DNA from: Carya illinoinensis
Taxonomy: Eukaryota; Streptophyta; Magnoliopsida; Fagales; Juglandaceae
Assembly (NCBI RefSeq): GCF_018687715.1
Contig: NC_056760.1
Location: 29,293,001 to 29,357,000 of the forward strand
Direction: 5' to 3'
DNA: 64,000 bases
The notes beneath the pieces were generated by a model. The model was given only the letters and a program-made list of their open reading frames with translations. It was not told the origin of the DNA and made no database searches. This document shows, piece by piece, positions 49,301 to 57,700 of the stretch. The translations under genes were made by a program, and so were the position numbers. Position 1 is the first letter of the stretch. Every line of letters begins with the position of its first letter.

Positions 49301-51712
49301 TCAAAAATTTAATCTGAAAAAGAAGACATTGCATGTGAAAAATAAGATTCCCCCGATCTCTCACTAGGGAAACGAGTGAGATTAAAATCCCCATCAAAAC
49401 AGCAAGGTAAATTCCACCAACCACATACACTTGACATTTCATCCCATAATAAACTCCTACTACTATTCACATTAGGGCCATACACTCCAGCAAACGCCCA
49501 TTCAAACCCATCCTCAATGTTCTTAAAATGACATGCGCCCAAGAATGCCCCCACAAAATGATCCCTCAACTCCACCACCCTCCTATTCCACATTATTGTA
49601 ATTCCACAAACTCTGAACAATAGCTTGATTCACAAATTTCAGTTTAGTTTCTTGAAGGCAAATCACATCCACCCTCCATTTTCTAAACCAATTTTTCACT
49701 CGAAGATGCTTTCAAAAGTCATTAAGACCGCTTACATTCCAAGAAATAATCTTTGGCTTCATCTGGAATCTATCACAGCCCTTTCCTTTCCCTTATTCCT
49801 AACTACGCTTCCTCCCTTCCCATCATAGTTTACTGAGCACTACAAACTTTTCAATTCCCTCTCATTCTTTAAGACAGATCTGGCCAACAAAGTCTGACCA
49901 GCCTCAATTGCAATCAATAAAGCTCTAAACTGTTCCTCAAAACCATCACAAGACACACCCACACACTCCTTAATCTCATCCTCTTTTCTCAACACCCAAT
50001 ATGAAGATTTTGAATTCCACTCAATATAAGGGAAAACAGAACAAAGAGGAACTAGAGAAAATTCCTCTGCTGGATCACATGAAACTCCAAATTCACCCTC
50101 CTCATCCTCGGAACAGCAAATAGGACCCCTTTGCATCTCAACAAAATTATTCTCAGAAAATGTATCTCCATTCTCCAATGAACCAACTACATCAATAGCC
50201 TGATTCTCCACCCCCTCATTCACAACTACCTCATCCACCATCTTTACTCCTTCCCCCCCTTCTCCTCCCTTACTCACCTGAAAGTTTTGAGCAGACTTAA
50301 CTTCTTTATTCTTGCCCTGCTCCTTACTCGACCCTGAGCACAAACTTAGACTGATGGCTTCCCATCCTCAAGGGCCCTCCTAAACAAGTTTCCTCCACCA
50401 TAGAACCACTTTGTGATGAAGAAACCACACAGAGCTTCGATCTCAATCTATCTTGCAAACTGTCAAATTCCACCCTCTTCAAACAATCCTGAGATGACGT
50501 CGCTGTTGAGTTTATCATTGCCGGGGAACACCCATCCTGCTCAACTCCCCCTGTCGCTCCTTTTTGTGCAGACAAAACCACCAATGGCCCTGTCGAACAG
50601 CTGAATCTAGCATCCTTCTCCTCTATCGTGCCCATAGATCTCGGAACCACCCTCTCCTTTGAGCCCTTCCTTGTCGGCAGACCCACGTTAGGATCACCTC
50701 CCTCCATCGCACCCCTCTGTGGTGACAAACGAACCATCGGCGCTGACGATAGACTCTCTTTGTTTTCTTGGGCTTCCATCTTTTGGCCCAAACCCATAAT
50801 TAAACCCAGCCCTCCATCAACCTTATTTAATAAAAAGACAATTTTATCCTTCCATCCCGTTAATTCTGAACGTAAATGCCAAAGTGTTCCTTCCACTTCT
50901 CCTATGTTTTCCAACACCTTGTAACTCCTACCATCACGATAATTTCGCCTGAGTTCTGTCCCCCCACCTTCCTCCTACCATCTTCCGGTGAGTCTATATC
51001 CTTGGCACCTCCAAATCTCTCAGAGAATTGCACAGGTTTCATCAATGCTGCCACATAAGAACCTCCACCGGCCTTACCATTACCAACATGTAGAGAATTA
51101 TCAGCCATCAAATTGCTACTTGATTGATTTACAACCTGCCCAACCTTGGACATACCTCTACTAGCATGATATGTCGCCGCAGCAGAGGACCCAGCCATTT
51201 TTTTTTTTATAAGTAAAAATTCCCATTGGAACCCAAACATTTCTCATATCTCACAAAACCAGCCTATCCACATCCTCTCCTCCCTTCAGGGATGACTAAA
51301 ATTCATTTACCCGAACCTGTGCCATATTTTAGCATCTCCAGAAACCTACCAGACTGATTATGGCCCCCCTGAAACATAAAAAATTTGTCTCCCTCCCTTC
51401 TAGTCTGATAATCAACCTTCTTACCAAGATTCTTCCAACAAACCTCTATCTCCTTAGCAAACCAAACCACCAGTCCACCAGATGGATATAAAGACAAAGT
51501 ATGTTTTCTTCCTGTTTCTGTTATACATAACATATTACCTCCTTTTCTCCTAAAAGCAAAAACCTTGGATTTCTATACACAAACCTTCTATCCATTGCTT
51601 AAAAAACAACTAGACAAATGACAGAATACACCCAATCTAAGGAAGAAGATACACAACAGGAAGATTAGACATCATATCCAGCAAAAACCTCTAACCAGAG
51701 AGGTCCTCTGTG

Positions 51713-51749
<37 letters not shown>

Positions 51750-54700
51750 TTTTCAAGGGCATTCTCAAGCTGTTTATATCTTTATAATCTGTTTATATCT
51801 TCTTGCTATTTATATGTTTCTGGTGTTTTCAGTCACTCTACCAGTCAAGCTTGTGATCCACCAATCTGATTTCCATTAGATCCCTTTAATATTTTAAAGT
51901 TTCTGACAGGAATGTGAATCACAGAATGGCTTTTCTCCTCTCTTGAATTTGGACTTTTTAGGAACCTTTGTGTAGGTCTTCTGTTGCAATGGCAGCAGCT
52001 AATATTGTGATGAGATTTGGGCAATATAAGTTTTTATGTGCATTATTCAAATTTCTTTAACGTTGGAAATTTTATGAATGCACATTTGGATTCTATTAGT
52101 TCCTAATCCAGCAATTTTGGTGACCAAAATTTTCTTCCCCTTCAAGGAAGATGTGAACATGTGATTTTAATCATTTGATTAGTGGAGCTTAAGGAAAATG
52201 GTGTCTATTAATTTTCTTTTGTCAACATATACTTTACCATGTTCTCTACATGTCCTCTTTTTGACAGGTCTACAAGCGCAGTTATGATGTATGCATGCAG
52301 CTGTATGAGAAAGAGGTTTTGACAGAAAACTCATATCTATATATATATGGGTCTGTTTCTTGCTCTCGTTTACAGTTCCAATTTGGTGCATGAACTTTCC
52401 ATATTTGTATAGCAATTAAGCAGAAATTTCATGAATTTCTTTTCAAATTGGTGTTTTTCCCCTCTTCATTTAGCTCTTCAATGTCTTTATTTGATTTCAT
52501 AGGCATTTTGAACTTTAGATATCTTGTTAATTGGGTGGTCCCAACTTATCTATAAAAAAGTCATTCTTGTTTCTTTGCTTCCTTTGTGCTCATGCTTGCA
52601 GAAATTTTAAAAAACAAGTAATTCTTATTCTTTTGGCAGAGTTATTTCTCTTTCCTGTTGAAAACTTTTCAGTAGATATTTATTAATTTTTTCTTTTGAT
52701 GCAGGTTGCAAGCTGCTGGTCTCAATGCTCAGGAGCTTGCTGTCATTGCAGTAAGTAGCTGCTCATTTTACTGTGCCATTTCTTTTATTATTTAGATAAC
52801 GGGTGCTGGGAAGATTTATTATAGAAGATATTGTATCTGCTATTCATTACAATAGTTTGGGATGTAGGAGCCTTATAATGTATTGATAATGTTGGATTTA
52901 TCCAGTATCTTGACTCATTGTGATTCAATTGAAAATCTTCAGTTTGTTGGTTTATGCAATGTAGTGAGCTTTAGTTATCTGTTTCTAAGTGTATTAGTTT
53001 TGAAGTGGGAGATGGTGCCATGTGATCAGTGGTGGTTATAGGACTCTCAAGAAAGGGCTTGGTTTGATGATGCCTCTGTGGCAGATCTTTTGGAGTCTAA
53101 TAGTGAGCTCTCTGTGGAATGTTAGTTTTGTTAGAGTGGCTCATGAAGGGAAGTTGAGGCTTTTACTCCATTTTTTAATCTGTTCTACTCCACTAGTTTT
53201 GGAATAAGAGGCGAAGACAAGCGGCTTTGGGCTCCATCCAAGAAAGGGAAGTTTAATGTCCGTTTCTTTTATAGTGTCCTTATCCTCCAATAACACCAAC
53301 CCCTTCCTTGGAAGAGAATATGGAAGACGAGGGTACCTCCAAGAGCTGCATTCTTTGCTTGGACGGCAGCTTTCAGGAATACTTTTTTTTTTCATCAGTA
53401 AACGAGTTTGTTGATGATATAGAGCAGGCATAGTGAAGTACATGGGACATATACAAGAGCGAAACCTAAGCATGAGTGTCCAGTGATACAAGAAAATCAT
53501 GGATGTTCAATCTATTAAAATCTATTACAAACGACAAATGGACTAAGGTATTAATCTAAGCTTGTCCATTGACTGCTGGCGATCCTTGAAGCTTCTTTCA
53601 TTCTGCTCACTCCAAAGACACCACCATAGGAAAATTGGGACCATCTTCCATATTCCCACGATTTGAGTACTTCTACGTAGGCCTTTCCAACTTGCTAGGA
53701 ACTCAAAGTGTTAAAACAAGATTTTAAAAAATGGAATGTGGAGGAGTTTGGGATCACAGAAAATAAGAGGAAGCTTTTGCTGCAACAGTTGTAGAGCTTG
53801 GAGGATAGGGAGCTGTTGGGAGACATATCTGGTGAGGAATTGGAGAGAAAAAGAGGTGGTGGCTGAATTAGAGAAGATCACTTTAATGGAGGAAATTTCT
53901 TGGAGGCAGAAATTGCGGGTCCTTTGGTTGAAGGAAGGTGACAAGTGTACAAATTTTTTTTACCAAATGGCAAACTCTCATCGAAGAAATAATGCTATTG
54001 AGGTACTTCATGACAGTGATAACATTTTATAAGATCAAGAGGCCATCAAGGAACATATTGTTAATTTCTATGAGAAGCTGTTCAGGGAAGAATTTTCATG
54101 GAGACCTAAGTTTGATGGGCTGTTTTTTGATTCCATTGACCAGGTAAGTGCAGAATGGTTAGAGAGAGCTTTTGAAGATGATGAAGTTCTTGATGTGGTT
54201 AGAGGAATGGCTAGGGATAAGGCTCTGGGTCTGGATGGTTTTTTGATGGCTTTCTTCCATGCTTGTTGGACATAGTGCAGGAAGATATTATGAAGGTTTT
54301 TCTTGAATTTTATTCATTTATGGAATTTGAGAAAAGTTTCAAAGCTACTTTTATTGCACTAATTCCTAAAACAGTGGGGGCTGTGGAAATGCAGGACTTT
54401 CGGCCTATTAGTTTGGTAAATAGGGTGTACAAGATCATTTCTAAAGCACTAGCTAATCACATGTGTGGTGTTGGTAAAATTATCTCGAAATCTCAAAATG
54501 CCACAAATTCTTGACTTGGTCTTAATTGCTAATGAATGTTTGGATAGCAGAATTGGATTAGATGAATCTGGAATATTGATCAAGTTGGACATGGAAAAGG
54601 CATACGACCATATTAATTGGGATTTCCATTCGTACTTACTTGGGAGATATGGTTTTGGAGAGAAGTGGTGTATGCGGATCAAGCATTGCATTTCAATGCC

Positions 54701-57700
54701 GAGATTCTCCATTTTGGTGAATGGAAACCCGATTAGGTTTTTTAATAGTTCACATGGCTAGAGAGAAGGAGATCTGTTATCTTCTTTTCGTTTTGTTCTA
54801 GTCATGGATGCTTTGAATAGAATGATTGAAGCTGTGGTGGAAAGTTTCTTGTTGGGTTTTGTGATGGGAGATGAGTCTCGGAATAGCTTAAAAGTATCAC
54901 ATCTTTTTGCCGATGATACTTTAATTTTTAGTGAGACCAATCAAGAACATCTTCGTTCTTTGAGAGGCTTGTTGTTATGTTTTGGAGCAATTTTGGGTCT
55001 CAGAATTAACTTAAGCAAGTCTGAAATTGTTCCAGTGGGCTCTGTATCCAATATTTCAGATTTGGCTAATATTTTGGAGCGTAAGATATCTTCGCTGCCT
55101 TTGAAGTATCTTGGTCTTCCCTTGGGTGCTCCTCACAAATTTGTTTTGATATGGGATCGAGAGAAGGTTGGCTGGGTGGAAAAAGTTATATTTGTCTAAA
55201 GGGGGACGAATTACTTTGATAAAGAGTACGTTGTCTAATCTTCTCACTTATTTCCTTTCCCCTTTCCCCATGCTAGCAAGGGTGGCAAATAGAATTGGGA
55301 GGATTTATCAGAATTTCTTGTGGGGAGGTAAAGTGGAGGAAGAAAAGTTTCTTTCGGGGAGGTCAACCAATTTCATTTGGAGGTTTGGGGGTGCGTAATT
55401 TGAGGCTCTTTAACAAAGCCCTAAATGTTTATGGAGAGATATCATGGTGAGGGGGATGCATTATGGAAGAATGTTGTTGATGTTAAATATGAGAGATTGT
55501 GGGGAAGTTGGTGCTGTAATGAAGTTGGAGGAGCATATGGGGTGGGTTTGTGGAAGTCCATTAGGATGGGTTGTGGGGAGTTTCTCAAACATATTAAATT
55601 TAAGAGAAAAGGGGGGGGGGGGGGGGGATTGGACAAGGATACTTTTTTGGCATGATATATGGTGTGGGGATTCAGCCCTCAAAAATGTTTTTCCTTCCCT
55701 TTCTAGGATTGCTAGGGACCAAGATATTGCAGGGGCTGATTCTTTTTCTTTCTTGAATAATAATCCTCAATGGAATGTTGAATTTGTGAGAGATGTGCAT
55801 GATTGGGAAGTGTGAATGTAGTCTCATAATTTTTTTGGAAGATTATATGATTTAAAGATTGTTCAGGGAAGGTAGGATAGCTTAATGTGGGTTTATGCAG
55901 GAAATTCCAGATTTTCAGTTAGTTCATTTTATAAGGTGCTAACCTGCCATTGTGTTTGTGATTACCCCTGGAAATGCATTTGGAAAGTTAAGGTGCCTAG
56001 TAAGGTGGCATTTTTCTGTTGGTTGGTATCTCTTGGAAAAATTCTGACCAAGGATAACTTAAGAAAGTGTGGACTTTGTGTAGTAGATTGGTGCTTTATG
56101 TGTATAAAAGATGGTGAATCTGTTAACCATCTTTTTCTTCATTGTGAGGTGGCCAAGATTTTGTGGAATGAGAGTTTTGGTAGGATGGGAATTGGGGTGA
56201 TGCCTACACAAATGGCGGATTTTCTTGCTTGTTGGAAAGGTTTTGAGGGAAGACAATGTGCTGCTGCCATTTGGAAGATGATCCCCTTTCGTGGTTGATG
56301 TGGTGCTTATGGTTGGAGAGGAATGGGAGGTGTTTTGAAGACAGAGAACGTTTGATGAGAGAACTTAGGGAGTTTTTCTTTCATACTTTGAGTTTGTGGG
56401 CTAAGGCTCTTGTATTGAATGGAGATGATTTTCTCGATTTGTTTGAGTCTTTTTTCAGTTTCTTGAGTGAATGTAGGGTATTTTCTCTTGTATACTTCCT
56501 GTGTGTTTGGGCTATGCCTATTCTTGGTACTAAAATCTCTCATTAATTATCAAAAAAAAAAATATTCCATAGTGTCATGGCAACCTCACAGTGAAGTAGC
56601 AAGTAATCAACAGTCTGCCCACTCTTTCCCAAGGGGCTGTCCATTCAGGAATATTCTTGCCATAGAAACATGAGAGGGAAAGACACATTGATATGATTGA
56701 ATGGTATATATGTAAGAGTGGGAGTTTGTACTCTGTAGAACATCGTCTGCTACATTGTGAGGTGACTAGTGCTCAATTTAATGATTTCGTCGGACTAGGC
56801 GGCAGTTCACAAGTCTCAATAGTATGGAAAATGGTGTTCCAAAATGTCTCATATGGTGTTTTGGAGATAAAAGAATGGTAGAAATTTTTTAGGATTAGGA
56901 ACAGAAAATGGAGGAGCTTAGTTCTTTCTCAACACTCCTCCTTTGGACAGCATTGATAGATTTTAGTGGTACTCTACGCAAAATGTGCCATTTAGCTTTT
57001 TTTCTTTTAATGAAATAATTGTTACTTATAAAGAAAATTTCTGTTTCTTTCCTCTTACATTCATACTTAACTGGGTTGTAGGGGCTTTATGAGTGGCGGG
57101 ATGTTGTTGCTCGTGCGGAGGATGAGAGTACTGGATATATATTACCAAACAAAATTCTTCTTCAAATTGGTATTGAGAAACCTAGGCAAATTTATATCAG
57201 TTTATTCAAGTAGTTATTGTTGTCATTAATATGTTCAAATAGTGTACATAGAAAATATATATTTTGACTTGTTTTGATGTGTTTTATAATTTTGTTGAAA
57301 AGCCAAGCAGATGCCGGACACACCTAGCAAGTTACGTCGAATGTTAAAATCAAAGCATCCTTACTTGGAGCGCAATCTTGCTTCCGTTGTTAACATCATT
57401 AGGCATTCTATGCATAACACTGCTGCATTTGAAGCTGTTGCTGAACATCTGAAGGTTGGCCACATGGAAATGGTAAGAGGCCTGTATGGGACTTGATGAT
57501 AGAGTGAAAATCAAAATTGTTACATCAACTGTGAATATATATATATTTTTTAATCAAATCTTGGAGAGATCTTGAGATGACTTATCATATGTAGTTTTGA
57601 TAAGTTGTAGGGAAATTTCTGAGGGTGCGGTGCAAGGGATTGGGGTTTATTCTGCAGGGGTTGGTCTGAAGGGCCCTGCCTTGGAGAGTTCCCCCACATT

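Larger units (their letters stand above)
45755..51714 (-). mobile_element. LINE D, near full-length L1-type element (about 6 kb), with three short insertions
   Basis: Minus strand, 5' end on the right. ORF1 pieces at 51533-49840; ORF2 from about 49761 with endonuclease (ends near 48923), linker, RT and zf-RVT to about 46060, then 3' UTR and A-tail at 45755. It is broken by stops and shifts, and the RT catalytic box reads FTYD instead of FADD. Three later insertions lie at 45937-46036, 48727-48918 and 49270-49291. The (GA)n run at its 5' edge (51715-51746) may be part of its 5' UTR. I found no flanking duplication for the whole element. Confidence 0.85.

Noticed and set aside
51190..51215. Possible fifth tail-only LINE insertion (T run plus TTATAAGTAAAAA) just before the ORF1 ATG-like start of LINE D
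   Set aside because: The terminal motif is there, but no convincing flanking duplication longer than about 5-6 bp was found.
52530..52562. Possible tail-like 'cttatctataaaaaa' in RRP6 intron 8
   Set aside because: No direct repeats flank it, and the A run is short.
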